Below, in pieces: positions 53,942 through 63,510 of a DNA stretch of 64,000 bases. The notes beneath the pieces are model-generated. The model searched no databases, was not told where the DNA came from, and saw nothing but the letters and a program-made list of their open reading frames with translations. Origin of the DNA: an uncultured Amphritea sp. Its GTDB lineage: Bacteria; Pseudomonadota; Gammaproteobacteria; Pseudomonadales; Balneatricaceae. Position 1 is the first letter of the stretch. Every line of letters begins with the position of its first letter. Made by a program: the position numbers and the translations under genes. The stretch is taken from positions 117,344 to 181,343 of the forward strand of contig NZ_CAKZLP010000077.1 in assembly GCF_937127095.1 (NCBI RefSeq). Reading direction: 5' to 3'.

Positions 53942-55066
53942 ATGTCTGACATTAAGATTTCGATCGTAATACCTACCTATCAAGAAGTTGAAAACATCCC
54001 TCTGATTTGTGAACAGATTAACACTTCTCTTGCAGGTGAATCATTCGAAATTATATTCGTGGATGATAATTCTCAGGACGGCTCTTACGAAGCGGTCAGC
54101 AAGATTGCCAACCACATCCCCGCGCAGATAATTGTGCGCACTGAAGAGCGTGGACTCTCTACCGCAGTTATTACCGGTATCGAATCTGCGCAGGGAGAAT
54201 ACGTAGTGGTGATGGATTGTGACCTGTCGCACCCCTCATCTGCAATTCTGCCAATGATCGAAAAGCTGGCGTCAGGGCGCAATGATTTTGTCGTCGGTTC
54301 CCGTTATATTCAGGGAGGTTCATTCGATGATGACTGGGGCTTCTTCCGCCTGCTAAATTCGAAGATCGCAACCTGGCTTGCACTTCCGCTGTGTCATATC
54401 AAAGACCCTATGTCAGGCTTTTTTGCGTTTCAACGTCAACAGTTTAAAAATTGCGCACACCTGACACCTACTGGCTATAAAATTGGCCTGGAGATAATGG
54501 TTAAAGGTGAATTCAGCGCCCCTGGCGAACACCCTATTCATTTCAAAGACCGCGAGCATGGCGAAAGCAAACTGAGTCTGAAAGAGCAGTTCCTTTATCT
54601 GCGGCATCTGCGCCGCTTGTACCGCTTTAAATACCCGGTCACTTCAGAATTTGCTCAGTTCGGTCTTGTCGGCGGTACTGGTTTTGTTATTGACAGCCTG
54701 ATCTACTTTGCCTTGCAGGCTTTTTTCGGACTTGGTCACAATCTGTCCCGGGCTATCTCCTTCTGGCCAGCCGCCACCTGGAACTGGTTCTGGAACCGGA
54801 CAATTACCTTTACCCACCGTGAAAAAACAGGCCACCTGAAACAGTGGTTATCTTTTTTAGCCACCTCCCTGGCCGGTTTTGTAATGAACTTCGGCACCTA
54901 TACAACGCTGACCTCTTACGTGCCCTTCTTTATCGAAAACAAGTTTATCGCACTGATGCTGGGCGTATTAGTAGGGATGGGCTTCAATTTCATGATGGCG
55001 AGAATTTTTGTTTTCAAAGAGCTGGATGAGGAAATTCTTGAAGAGGAGAAAGAGTTCCACCACTGA
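53942..55066 (+). CDS. Polyprenol-phosphate sugar synthase (GT2) fused to GtrA-like domain
   Basis: This DPM1-type GT2 enzyme (1-230) has IVIPTYQEVENIP, FVDDNSQDGS, DCDLSHP (metal site) and GSRYIQGG, and should transfer a sugar from a nucleotide to polyprenyl phosphate. Residues about 235-365 are a GtrA-like four-helix membrane domain that helps flip or anchor the lipid-linked sugar. The fusion is known in bacteria and archaea. It ends with an acidic tail (LDEEILEEEKEFHH). It is divergent from the GT-C transferase, its likely partner. Confidence 0.92.
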   Translation: MSDIKISIVIPTYQEVENIPLICEQINTSLAGESFEIIFVDDNSQDGSYEAVSKIANHIPAQIIVRTEERGLSTAVITGIESAQGEYVVVMDCDLSHPSSAILPMIEKLASGRNDFVVGSRYIQGGSFDDDWGFFRLLNSKIATWLALPLCHIKDPMSGFFAFQRQQFKNCAHLTPTGYKIGLEIMVKGEFSAPGEHPIHFKDREHGESKLSLKEQFLYLRHLRRLYRFKYPVTSEFAQFGLVGGTGFVIDSLIYFALQAFFGLGHNLSRAISFWPAATWNWFWNRTITFTHREKTGHLKQWLSFLATSLAGFVMNFGTYTTLTSYVPFFIENKFIALMLGVLVGMGFNFMMARIFVFKELDEEILEEEKEFHH

Positions 55067-55081
55067 AACAGGTAGTGGTAC

Positions 55082-55774
55082 TCAAGCGAACAGCGCAACC
55101 TCAGCAGGGGTCAGTGGGCGAAACTCTCCCGGCTTAAGTTTCGGGTCCAAGGTGATGGCACCAATCCTTTCCCGGTGGAGTGCTATCACCTCATTATCAA
55201 AGTAACCAAACATCCGTTTAACCTGATGATAACGTCCTTCATGGATCGTCAGCCGGGAGTTATAACTGTCTATCCGTTCAAGCTCAGCCGGTCGGGTGGT
55301 TATATTTTCGTAGCGAAAATAGATACCCCGGCTGAATACCGCTTCGGCTTCTGCAGCCACGGGGTCCTTCGTAGTCACCCGGTAGACTTTCGCTATTTTT
55401 GATTCCGGTTGGGTAACCCTGCGTGACCAGTTACCATCATTGGTCAGCAGCATCAGTCCTGTGGTTTTCAGATCCAGCCTTCCCGCCAGATGCATTCCCT
55501 GACGTAGCGCCTGTGGTAACAGGTCAATGACAGTCTGGTGCTCAGGGTGCTCCGTAGCGCTGACTACTCCAGCGGGTTTATTGACCATCAGGTAGTGACT
55601 TTGCGAGTCCTGCAACAGCTGGCTATCTAGTTCGACTCTGACAAACCGATCAATTTCCAGGCTCGCATCAGTAACGATCTGCCCAGCGACTTTAACCCTG
55701 CCCTGCGCCAGCAGCAGTTTAGCCTGCTGCCGGCTGTACGGGGTGTTGATCTGTATAAAACGATTGAGCTGCAT
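55082..55774 (-). CDS. rsuA: 16S rRNA pseudouridine(516) synthase
   Basis: RsuA converts U516 of 16S rRNA to pseudouridine. The 230-residue protein has an N-terminal S4 RNA-binding domain (1-55) and the RsuA catalytic core with GRLDLKTTGLMLLTNDG (catalytic Asp in RLD), PESKIAKVYRV and EGRYHQVKRMFGYF. Size matches E. coli RsuA. The stop is 16 bases from that of the convergent GT2-GtrA gene with no terminator between. Confidence 0.94.
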   Translation of the reverse strand: MQLNRFIQINTPYSRQQAKLLLAQGRVKVAGQIVTDASLEIDRFVRVELDSQLLQDSQSHYLMVNKPAGVVSATEHPEHQTVIDLLPQALRQGMHLAGRLDLKTTGLMLLTNDGNWSRRVTQPESKIAKVYRVTTKDPVAAEAEAVFSRGIYFRYENITTRPAELERIDSYNSRLTIHEGRYHQVKRMFGYFDNEVIALHRERIGAITLDPKLKPGEFRPLTPAEVALFA

Positions 55775-55891
55775 CAGAGAGCATCAACCCTTGTTAACGA
55801 ACGCGCAGCTAAACGTTTCAATTTCAGATTTAGCACTCCATTCCCATTCAATACGGCGACAAACAGGCCGCTAATAGATAACGGTATAAAT

Positions 55892-58267
55892 TTAGTGGGC
55901 AGTACGATCTTCATTCGCCAGGAAAAACCAGGTGTCGAGCACCGAGTCCGGATTCAGCGAAACAGAACTGATACCCTGTTCCATCAGCCACTTAGCCAGA
56001 TCAGGGTGATCCGAGGGCCCCTGGCCACAAATGCCGACATACTTACCCTGCGCCTTACAGGCTTCGATGGCCATCGCCAGAAGTTTACGCACCGCATCGT
56101 TACGTTCATCAAACAGATGGGCTATCACCCCGGAATCCCGATCAAGCCCCAGGGTTAGCTGAGTCAGGTCGTTAGAACCAATGGAGAAGCCGTCGAAATA
56201 CTCGAGAAACTGGTCTGCCAGCAGCGCGTTCGAGGGTATCTCACACATCATAATCACCCGCAAACCGTTTTCGCCACGGTTCAGGCTATTCTCTGCCAGA
56301 AGTTCAACCACCTGCTTAGCTTCGCCGACCGTGCGCACAAAGGGGATCATCACCTCGACATTGGTCAGCTTCATCACATCGCGAACATATTTAAGTGCCC
56401 GACATTCCAGCTGAAAACACTGACGGAACGATTCAGCAATGTAGCGGCTCGCGCCACGGAACCCCAGCATCGGATTCTCTTCATGGGCTTCATATGCCTG
56501 ACCGCCGATCAGGTGACCATACTCATTGGATTTAAAATCCGACATCCGCACGATCACTTTCTTGGGGTAGAATGCTGCGGCCAGCGTCGAGATACCCTCC
56601 ACCAGCTTGGCAACGTAAAACTCTATCGGACTGTCATAACCGGCTATGCGACGTTCGATGGTACGTTTCAGACCTTCATCCTGCTGATCAAACTCGATCA
56701 GAGCTTTCGGGTGAATACCAATCATCCGGTTTATGATGAATTCCAGACGTGCCAGTCCGACACCCGCATTGGGCAACGCCTGAAAATCGAATGCGCGATC
56801 CGGGTTACCCACATTCATCATAATATCGAATGGCAACGGCGGCATTGAATCAACTTTATTGGTCTGGTGCTCATAATCCAGACAGCCTTCATAGGCACGT
56901 CCGGTATCACCTTCGGCACAGGATACGGTCACTTCCTGGCCATCCGTTAGGCGTTCCGTGGCATCACCACAGCCAACAATCGCAGGAATACCCAGTTCAC
57001 GGGCGATGATCGCCGCATGGCAGGTACGCCCACCCCGGTTAGTAATAATCGCGGATGATCGTTTCATCACCGGCTCCCAGTCGGGATCGGTCATATCGGT
57101 CACCAGCACATCGCCGGGCTGAATCTTATCCATATGACTGAGGCTTTCGACGATCCGAACCGGCCCGCTGCCGATCCGGTGACCAATAGAACGGCCTTCA
57201 AGCAGCACATTGCCTGTTTCCGTCAGCAGGTAGCGCTCGATAACCGTGGTGTTATCCCGGCTTTTAACGGTTTCAGGGCGGGCCTGTACAATATAGAGCT
57301 CGCCATCATCACCATCTTTAGCCCACTCAATATCCATCGGACGGCCGTAATGTTGCTCGATGGTCATGGCGATTTTTGCCAGTTCCTGAACCTCGGCATC
57401 ATTAATAGAGAACTGCATCCGCTGTTCAACCGGCACGCTGACGGTTTCAACTGCACTCGCAGTTGTGCCCTCAGCACCGTAAATCATTTTAATCGCTTTA
57501 CTGCCTAAGCTGCGGCGCAGAATCGCAGGCGCGCCCTGTCGAAGGGTTGGCTTATAAACGTAGAATTCATCCGGGTTGACCGCGCCCTGAACCACCGTTT
57601 CGCCCAAACCATAAGCAGAGGTGATAAACACTACATGCTGAAAGCCTGATTCGGTATCCAGGGTAAACATGACACCGCTGGCGCCGGTTTCGCTGCGCAC
57701 CATTCGCTGAATACCCGCAGAGAGTGCGACTTCATGATGTTCAAAGCCATGATGAACCCGGTAAGAGATCGCCCGGTCATTATAGAGAGAGGCAAACACC
57801 TCATGGATAGCGGCTTTAATATTTGCCAGTCCACGGATATTCAGAAAAGTTTCCTGCTGGCCGGCAAAGGAGGCATCGGGCAGATCTTCAGCGGTCGCGG
57901 ATGAGCGAATCGCCACGGCCAGATCATCATGCCCGCCCATCTCTTCATAGGCCTGTTCGATGGCTTGGTCCAGCGCATCAGGAAAGGGAGTTTCAAGAAT
58001 CCACTGACGTACCTGAGTTCCGGTAGCCGCCAGTGCATTAACATCTTCAGGGTCAAGCTGAGCCAGAGTTTCATTGATCTTCTGATCCAGTTGATTGTGC
58101 TTTAAGAAGTCCCGGAATGCCGTGGCTGTCGTGGCGAAGCCACCGGGCACCTTAACGCCGGCATCGGACAGTTCTGTGATCATCTCGCCAAGTGAGGCAT
58201 TTTTGCCACCCACCTGCTCAATATCATCCATACCTACCTGATCCAGACGAACGATATATTCCTGCAA
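55892..58267 (-). CDS. ppsA: Phosphoenolpyruvate synthase
   Basis: PpsA makes PEP from pyruvate and ATP (giving AMP and phosphate), the entry to gluconeogenesis. The 791 residues show the N-terminal pyruvate/ATP-binding domain (VGGKNASLGEMI, IRSSATAEDLPDASFAGQ), the swivelling phosphohistidine domain GGRTCHAAIIARELGIPA, and the C-terminal PEP-utilising barrel with IGSNDLTQLTLGLDRD. It is divergent from its regulator ppsR. The regulatory threonine of the pair is expected just before the phosphohistidine (GGRT-C-H). Confidence 0.96.
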   Translation of the reverse strand: MQEYIVRLDQVGMDDIEQVGGKNASLGEMITELSDAGVKVPGGFATTATAFRDFLKHNQLDQKINETLAQLDPEDVNALAATGTQVRQWILETPFPDALDQAIEQAYEEMGGHDDLAVAIRSSATAEDLPDASFAGQQETFLNIRGLANIKAAIHEVFASLYNDRAISYRVHHGFEHHEVALSAGIQRMVRSETGASGVMFTLDTESGFQHVVFITSAYGLGETVVQGAVNPDEFYVYKPTLRQGAPAILRRSLGSKAIKMIYGAEGTTASAVETVSVPVEQRMQFSINDAEVQELAKIAMTIEQHYGRPMDIEWAKDGDDGELYIVQARPETVKSRDNTTVIERYLLTETGNVLLEGRSIGHRIGSGPVRIVESLSHMDKIQPGDVLVTDMTDPDWEPVMKRSSAIITNRGGRTCHAAIIARELGIPAIVGCGDATERLTDGQEVTVSCAEGDTGRAYEGCLDYEHQTNKVDSMPPLPFDIMMNVGNPDRAFDFQALPNAGVGLARLEFIINRMIGIHPKALIEFDQQDEGLKRTIERRIAGYDSPIEFYVAKLVEGISTLAAAFYPKKVIVRMSDFKSNEYGHLIGGQAYEAHEENPMLGFRGASRYIAESFRQCFQLECRALKYVRDVMKLTNVEVMIPFVRTVGEAKQVVELLAENSLNRGENGLRVIMMCEIPSNALLADQFLEYFDGFSIGSNDLTQLTLGLDRDSGVIAHLFDERNDAVRKLLAMAIEACKAQGKYVGICGQGPSDHPDLAKWLMEQGISSVSLNPDSVLDTWFFLANEDRTAH

Positions 58268-58467
58268 AACCCCGCACTCCCAAATTTTTTAGTGTTATGG
58301 CGCATCATACTGCAATTCTTCGATAAGGTCAGTGTGTTCGCCAATATCCGGTTTTATTCAAGGGTTAGCTATACAGGGCCCGCTCATCCCGTAATAATAG
58401 CCCCGGTGACAGATCTGATATTAACTTTTGAAAAATACACTTTGATGACGCAGGATCGCTTAACTCT

Positions 58468-59286
58468 ATGAAACGAACAGCTTTTTTTATCTCTGATGGT
58501 ACAGGCATCACAGCAGAAGCGCTGGGAAACAGCCTGTTGGCACAGTTCGGTTCGATTCAGTTTAATAAAGTCACCCTGCCCTACATAGATAGTATCGAAA
58601 AAGCGGTAGAGGCGGTCGATTTCATCGACCAGGCCGGTAAAGATGATGGTCAGCGACCCATCGTGTTCGACACGGTCGTCGATGAGGCAACCCGTGAGAT
58701 CATCGCCACCAGCACGGCGTATAAGATTGATGTGTTTTCAGCCTTCCTTAAACCTCTGGAACTTGAACTGGGTAGCCATTCATCTTACAGCGTGGGTAAG
58801 TCTCATTCGATCAATGAAATAAACAGGTATATGGATCGGATTGAATCGGTCAACTTTGCCATCGACAACGATGATGGAGCACGAACGCTGCACTATGATA
58901 AAGCCGACATTATTCTCACCGGTGTGTCACGTTGTGGCAAAACCCCATCCTGTCTCTATATGGCACTGCAGTTTGGCATTCGGGCTGCGAACTACCCCCT
59001 CACCGATGAGGACGTCAACAAGACCACTCTGCCGGAAGCGTTAGAACCGTTCAAAGATAAACTGTTTGGACTGACCATCGATCCGTTTCAACTCGCCGCC
59101 ATTCGCCATGAACGTCGCCCTAACAGCCGCTATGCATCGCTGGATCAGTGTGAAGATGAAGTACGGATGGTGGAGCGGATGTTTCGCAAGCAGAAACTGC
59201 CGCACATCAATACCACTCACTTTTCGATCGAAGAGATAGCCACCCGTATCATCGCGCAGATGGGACTTAAACGGCGCATCAACTAG
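58468..59286 (+). CDS. ppsR: PEP synthase regulatory kinase/phosphorylase PpsR
   Basis: PpsR (DUF299) inactivates PpsA by ADP-dependent phosphorylation of a threonine and reverses it with phosphate. The 272-residue protein begins RTAFFISDGTGITAEALGNS and has the P-loop-like ILTGVSRCGKTPSCLYMALQ. The 200-base divergent gap with ppsA should hold both promoters. Its last 4 bases overlap the stop of the convergent MFS gene. Confidence 0.95.
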   Translation: MKRTAFFISDGTGITAEALGNSLLAQFGSIQFNKVTLPYIDSIEKAVEAVDFIDQAGKDDGQRPIVFDTVVDEATREIIATSTAYKIDVFSAFLKPLELELGSHSSYSVGKSHSINEINRYMDRIESVNFAIDNDDGARTLHYDKADIILTGVSRCGKTPSCLYMALQFGIRAANYPLTDEDVNKTTLPEALEPFKDKLFGLTIDPFQLAAIRHERRPNSRYASLDQCEDEVRMVERMFRKQKLPHINTTHFSIEEIATRIIAQMGLKRRIN

Positions 59287-60698
59287 CCAGTCTGACGAGT
59301 TACTTTACCGCGGTTGTAAGAGAACCAGGCGGCTAAAAAGCTATAGGCACATGCGCTGGCGAAGCCCAGTTTCACGACAATCAACAGATCCGGATATCGC
59401 TCAGGGCGGATCTGTTCACTGCCCAGCAGCTGGCTCATCAACAACATAATGATCGCCATACTGAACATATTGCCACTGGTGCGGGACAGGTTAAGCAAGG
59501 CCGATGCAATACTCAGGCTATCTTTTGGCACTGACCCGAGCGCGGCATTATTGTTCGGCGTTGAGAACAACCCGAAACCAACGCCGAGCAATACCAGAGC
59601 GACAATCACATGATTCAGTGAGCTGTCTGCCTGCAGAAAAACTAGTACGGCAAAGCCCGCGCTAAAGAACAGACACCCTACCGTGGCAATCAGGCGGGGC
59701 TCGAATCGATCTGAAAGTCGCCCGGCAACCGGTGCCAGACACGCCATGATAAACGCTTGTAAGAGAATCATCTGCCCCGTTTCACTGGGCGACAACCCCT
59801 GCAGATATTGCAGATACAGACTCAGCAAAAAAAGCACCGGATAATGTGCCGCATACATCAGGAAGCTCGCCATCAACGAGCGGTTCATCACCCGATTGGC
59901 GGCCAGCAATGAGAAGCGCACCAGCGGAAATTCGCAGCGGTTCTGCTGTTGGACAAAGACAAACACCAGCCCAATCCCGGTTATGAGCATTATCCAGCTT
60001 TGCAGATCCGGCAGGCCCGATAAGCCAAACAGAAGCAGTGTGGACAAAGCGACGAACAGCAATGAGCCAGCCCAGTCGAGCGGCTGCGACGGTTTATCCG
60101 CGTCATGATCATTGCGGATATAGATAGTTGCTAAGACAACAGCAACCAGTGCCACGGTGATTGGCCCCCAGAAGACACTGCGCCACCCCAGATGTTCGGT
60201 AAGCCAGCCTCCGATCAGCGGGCCACAGGTCAGCCCCAGGTAGACCGATGTCGCTGTAAACCCCAATGCGGTGCCACGGTTACTGCCACTGAATACTGCG
60301 GCAATAATCGCCATGGCAGTGGCGAATACGAGACTGCTGAATAACCCTTGCAGCACCCTCACCAGCAGTAAAAACTCGACAGAGTTAACCGCAAAAACAA
60401 CCAGCGATGCGGCAGAAAATCCCAGTACACCGATCAGATAGATCGGCTTTCTGCCAACCATATCTGCGACCCGTCCGGCTGGTAGCAAAAGCACAATACT
60501 GCCCCACAACGTCGCTGTTGGAATCCAGCTCAGCAAGACGGCATCAGCATGTAATGCATCGGCAATAGCAGGCAACGCCATATTCACCGAGGATAACGAC
60601 ATCGGCACCAGAAACAGTGCGATACAGATACTGATGAGCACAAACCAGCGGGCGCGGGGATTTTCCTGATAGAACGAATTATCTGAATATGCGATCAC
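59283..60698 (-). CDS. MFS drug-type exporter (DHA2-like)
   Basis: This 471-residue inner-membrane protein has about 14 helices. Features are LFLVPMSLSSVNMALPAIADAL (TM1), LPAGRVADMVGRKPIY (motif A) and GPLIGGWLTEHLGWRSVFW (motif C), the pattern of the DHA2/QacA group, which exports drugs or other small molecules. ATG 60698 is the first start. It overlaps ppsR by 4 bases at the convergent stops and lies opposite the purC region. Confidence 0.9.
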   Translation of the reverse strand: MIAYSDNSFYQENPRARWFVLISICIALFLVPMSLSSVNMALPAIADALHADAVLLSWIPTATLWGSIVLLLPAGRVADMVGRKPIYLIGVLGFSAASLVVFAVNSVEFLLLVRVLQGLFSSLVFATAMAIIAAVFSGSNRGTALGFTATSVYLGLTCGPLIGGWLTEHLGWRSVFWGPITVALVAVVLATIYIRNDHDADKPSQPLDWAGSLLFVALSTLLLFGLSGLPDLQSWIMLITGIGLVFVFVQQQNRCEFPLVRFSLLAANRVMNRSLMASFLMYAAHYPVLFLLSLYLQYLQGLSPSETGQMILLQAFIMACLAPVAGRLSDRFEPRLIATVGCLFFSAGFAVLVFLQADSSLNHVIVALVLLGVGFGLFSTPNNNAALGSVPKDSLSIASALLNLSRTSGNMFSMAIIMLLMSQLLGSEQIRPERYPDLLIVVKLGFASACAYSFLAAWFSYNRGKVTRQTG

Positions 60699-61175
60699 AA
60701 CAACACCCTTAAAGTAAGGCGGTGAAGTATAGCAGGAGATAATTTATATGTTCATTAAATTCAGATGGGCTTTTCTAAAGCAAAAGATGAATAGTACTCA
60801 TCAATAACGGGTCTCTATAGCAGAGCTAAATAAACGAGCTCTGTAAAGAGCTTTATCGGTAGCAGAATCAGCGCCCGAAAATAGTATCCGAATGCGCGTT
60901 TATCAACGGATGATTATACCAATTTAATGAGAGGTGAATCATATGTTAATGCGTTTAGCATAAGCGATGAGATTCACTAATAGATTCAAATCCGGCCGGG
61001 CAAAATGTAGCGGGATATTACAAATCTGTGTACTATCCCTGTTCCAGAATCAGGCAGAAATAGTAAGCGGTTTTACCGCCTTAACTCTGCCAGAGCTGCA
61101 CTGCAGCTATCAGGCATACGCTGACTTTCTGGAACGTTTTAATCAATCTATTTTAGACATACAGGACAGTTTGCA
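60699..61175. other. Intergenic region upstream of purC
   Basis: 477 bases between the MFS start and purC. It should contain both promoters. A six-codon frame with a good GAGGTGA ribosome site (60943-60963) is followed by a 70-codon frame (60967-61179) listed as doubtful. No terminator, riboswitch or PurR-like palindrome was identified by eye. Confidence 0.5.
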
Positions 61176-61179
61176 ATGA
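60967..61179 (+). CDS. Doubtful 70-codon ORF overlapping the purC start
   Basis: The frame MRFTNRFKSGRAKCS to QSILDIQDSLQ ends in an ATGA overlap with purC, the arrangement of coupled genes, and is preceded by a six-codon frame. It lacks a clear ribosome site of its own and has no recognised family. It could be a small leader gene or chance. Confidence 0.25.
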   Translation: MRFTNRFKSGRAKCSGILQICVLSLFQNQAEIVSGFTALTLPELHCSYQAYADFLERFNQSILDIQDSLQ

Positions 61180-62279
61180 GTCTTGCTGATAAGGTTTTGG
61201 CAGTAAACAATGATCTGCCGATCCGTACCGACCTGCCGGTACACAGTGGAAAAGTACGTTCCGTTTACTGGCTGACCGAAGCCGACAGTCGCCGTCTGAT
61301 CAAAGAGAAAGGCTATGATGTTGCTGCGGATGCCCCGCTGGCGATAATGGTGATCAGTGATCGTATCTCCGCATTCGAGTGCATCTGGCACGGCGAAGGC
61401 GGTATGAACGGTGTCCCCGGCAAAGGTGCCGCGCTGAATGCCATCTCAAACCACTGGTTCAAACTGTTCCGTGAAAACGGCCTGGCAGACAGCCATATTC
61501 TCGATATCCCGCACCCGTTTGTCTGGATTGTACAGAAAGCCAAACCCGTGATGATTGAAGCGATCTGCCGTCAGTATATTACCGGCTCTATGTGGCGCTC
61601 CTATGCTAAAGGTGAGCGTGAGTTCTGTGGCATTCAGATAGCTGATGGCTTGCAGAAAGATCAGAAGCTACCTGAACTGCTGATTACACCGTCCAGCAAA
61701 GGTATTCTGAAAGGCATTCCTGGCGTGCCTGAAGTTGATGATGTTAACGTCACCCGTGAAGACATCACCAATAACTATGAAGCGTTCCATTTCCGCTCAC
61801 AAGACGATATCGCGGTGTACGAAAAGCTTCTCAAAGAGGGTTTTGACGTTATCAGTGCAGAACTAGAAAAGATCGATCAGGTCTTTGTCGATACTAAATT
61901 TGAGTTTGGCTATGTTACCGATGCCTCCGGCACTGAGAAACTAATCTATATGGATGAAGTGGGTACACCTGACTCATCCCGCATCTGGGATGGCCCCTCC
62001 TACCGTGAAGGTAAAGTGGTAGAGAACTCTAAAGAGGTGTTCCGTCAGGAACTGCTGAGCTTCTTCCCGGACCCTGACATCCTCATCAACAAAGACCGGA
62101 TGGAAGAACGTTACGCCCTGGCTAAAGACAACGCCCTGCCCGCAGCGCTGTTGCAGAAAGTATCTGACACTTACGTAGGTATCGCTGAGAAGATTATCGG
62201 TGAAAAACTGACGTTATCTGATAACCCTAAAGCAGAGATCGTTGAGATTCTGCGTGACCAGTACGGTCTGATCGACTAA
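61176..62279 (+). CDS. purC: SAICAR synthase, long form
   Basis: PurC adds aspartate to CAIR in purine synthesis. The 367-residue protein is the long form seen in Vibrio and other marine gammaproteobacteria, not the 237-residue E. coli type. Motifs: SGKVRSVYW (ATP), MVISDRISAFECIW, EAICRQYITGSMW, DTKFEFGYV and YMDEVGTPDSSRIW. AGGA stands about 10 bases before ATG 61176. A strong terminator follows. Confidence 0.95.
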   Translation: MSLADKVLAVNNDLPIRTDLPVHSGKVRSVYWLTEADSRRLIKEKGYDVAADAPLAIMVISDRISAFECIWHGEGGMNGVPGKGAALNAISNHWFKLFRENGLADSHILDIPHPFVWIVQKAKPVMIEAICRQYITGSMWRSYAKGEREFCGIQIADGLQKDQKLPELLITPSSKGILKGIPGVPEVDDVNVTREDITNNYEAFHFRSQDDIAVYEKLLKEGFDVISAELEKIDQVFVDTKFEFGYVTDASGTEKLIYMDEVGTPDSSRIWDGPSYREGKVVENSKEVFRQELLSFFPDPDILINKDRMEERYALAKDNALPAALLQKVSDTYVGIAEKIIGEKLTLSDNPKAEIVEILRDQYGLID

Positions 62280-62304
62280 CAGCCGGTCTGTGATCAGGTT
62301 CATA

Positions 62305-62337
62305 AAAACGCCGCATCTCTATGCGGCGTTTTTTTTA
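62305..62337. terminator. Strong terminator of purC, bidirectional
   Basis: Perfect 10-bp arms AACGCCGCAT (62307-62316) and ATGCGGCGTT (62321-62330), a four-base loop and a T6 run. The A-run on the left gives a T-run for the minus strand too. The T-run overlaps the stop codon of the convergent Cys-rich gene. Confidence 0.95.
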
Positions 62338-62526
62338 TACCTCATTTTCATCTTTCAGAGAGATAACAGCATCAGGCCCCTCGACATCCAGCTCAACCAT
62401 AATCGGCTTACAACAGACAGAACAATCTTCAAAATACTGCTGATTACCCGCCGTACAATCGACGACTAACTCGATAGGCTCCCCACAGTAAGGACATGTA
62501 CGTGACACTGCTTCCAGACTTTGCAT
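62335..62526 (-). CDS. CPXCG motif Cys-rich small protein
   Basis: This 63-residue protein has two metal-binding Cys pairs, CPYCGEPIE and CSVCCKPI, with a third Cys (VVDCTA); it belongs to the CPXCG-motif family of probable small zinc proteins with unknown function. The frame opens with GTG at 62535, but that GTG is part of the AGGTGA ribosome site for ATG 62526, which is chosen. The stop lies within the purC terminator. Confidence 0.85.
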   Translation of the reverse strand: MQSLEAVSRTCPYCGEPIELVVDCTAGNQQYFEDCSVCCKPIMVELDVEGPDAVISLKDENEV

Positions 62527-62712
62527 AACGTTCACCTGAGATTAAAGTTGAATGTTTAGCAGGATGAGTGATTCACAAGAAGCCATCCTGACTGACTGAT
62601 TGCTAGCCCCTTACACCACACTGCCATATAATTCACCCTTTCAGCTTAGCTGGTTTTTGAACGCCTCGCTGAGCAGTAACAAATTAACTATTTTTAATTA
62701 TCAGGGATGTAT

Positions 62713-63324
62713 ATGACTTTCACTGCCTGGCTTTCTCTATTTGCGGTCTGCTGCCTTGGCGCCATGTCTCCGGGGCCAAGCCTGGCAGTAGTATTGAAGC
62801 AGACCGTCACCAACAGTCGCCAACATGGGCTGGCAGCCAGCTGGTTTCATGCTGCAGGTGTGGGTCTGTGGGCCTTCGCAACCATCTCTGGATTGGCTAT
62901 TCTAGTGGCACAATCAGAAACTGCTTTTCGGGTGATCACCTGGCTGGGGGCAGCCTATCTTGCCTGGATCGGGGTGAAAGCGATCCGAGCGGGAAAAGAC
63001 TCGGCCTTCAAAGTGAATAGCGGTGAAAAGGCCTCCGTCCTGACTGCAGGTATTGAGGGCGCCGCTATCTCTCTGCTCAACCCAAAACTGGCAATCTTCT
63101 TTATCGCTCTGTTTTCCCAGTTTGTCAGCCCCGATGCGACCCTGTCAGATCAGCTGATTATGACCGCCACCGCCTTACTCGTTGATGGCCTCTGGTATAG
63201 CATCGTGGTATTCCTGCTCTCCCACGGCCCGGTCCTGAAAATCCTGCAAAACCGTAGTCAGCTGGTCAACCGCCTGACTGGAGGTATTCTTATTGCACTG
63301 GCAGCCCGGGTGGTAACCCTCTAA
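62713..63324 (+). CDS. LysE/RhtB family exporter
   Basis: This inner-membrane amino acid exporter family protein has 203 residues and about six helices, with the N-terminal GAMSPGPSLAVVLKQTV motif, LGAAYLAWIGVKAIR and NPKLAIFFIALFSQF. The substrate is unknown (homoserine, threonine or others in the family). AGGG is 6 bases before ATG 62713; the ATG at 62707 is too close to it. A repeat-rich region follows. Confidence 0.9.
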   Translation: MTFTAWLSLFAVCCLGAMSPGPSLAVVLKQTVTNSRQHGLAASWFHAAGVGLWAFATISGLAILVAQSETAFRVITWLGAAYLAWIGVKAIRAGKDSAFKVNSGEKASVLTAGIEGAAISLLNPKLAIFFIALFSQFVSPDATLSDQLIMTATALLVDGLWYSIVVFLLSHGPVLKILQNRSQLVNRLTGGILIALAARVVTL

Positions 63325-63340
63325 AGCAGATAAAGGCCGT

Positions 63341-63507
63341 AGTCAGACCGCCGCCGCTACGCGGCTAGCGAGTGGCTCGACGCGAGTGCGTCGCTTGCTA
63401 GAAAAAGCTGGCCGTAGGTTGGGATGAGGCACGAATCCCAACAACGCCCGATAACGGTCATAAATCTAATGATTGAAAAAAGGCTTTCGCTCGTTCCCAC
63501 GCTCCCG
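63341..63507. repeat. Tandem repeat copy 1 (about 168 bp)
   Basis: Begins near CAGACCGCCGC (63344) and ends GTTCCCACGCTCCCG. It holds a stem GTTGGGAT/ATCCCAAC around GAGGCACGA and a second structured segment rich in AGCGA/TCGCT. It lacks the right half of the terminal palindrome that copy 2 has. Confidence 0.85.
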
Positions 63508-63510
63508 AGT

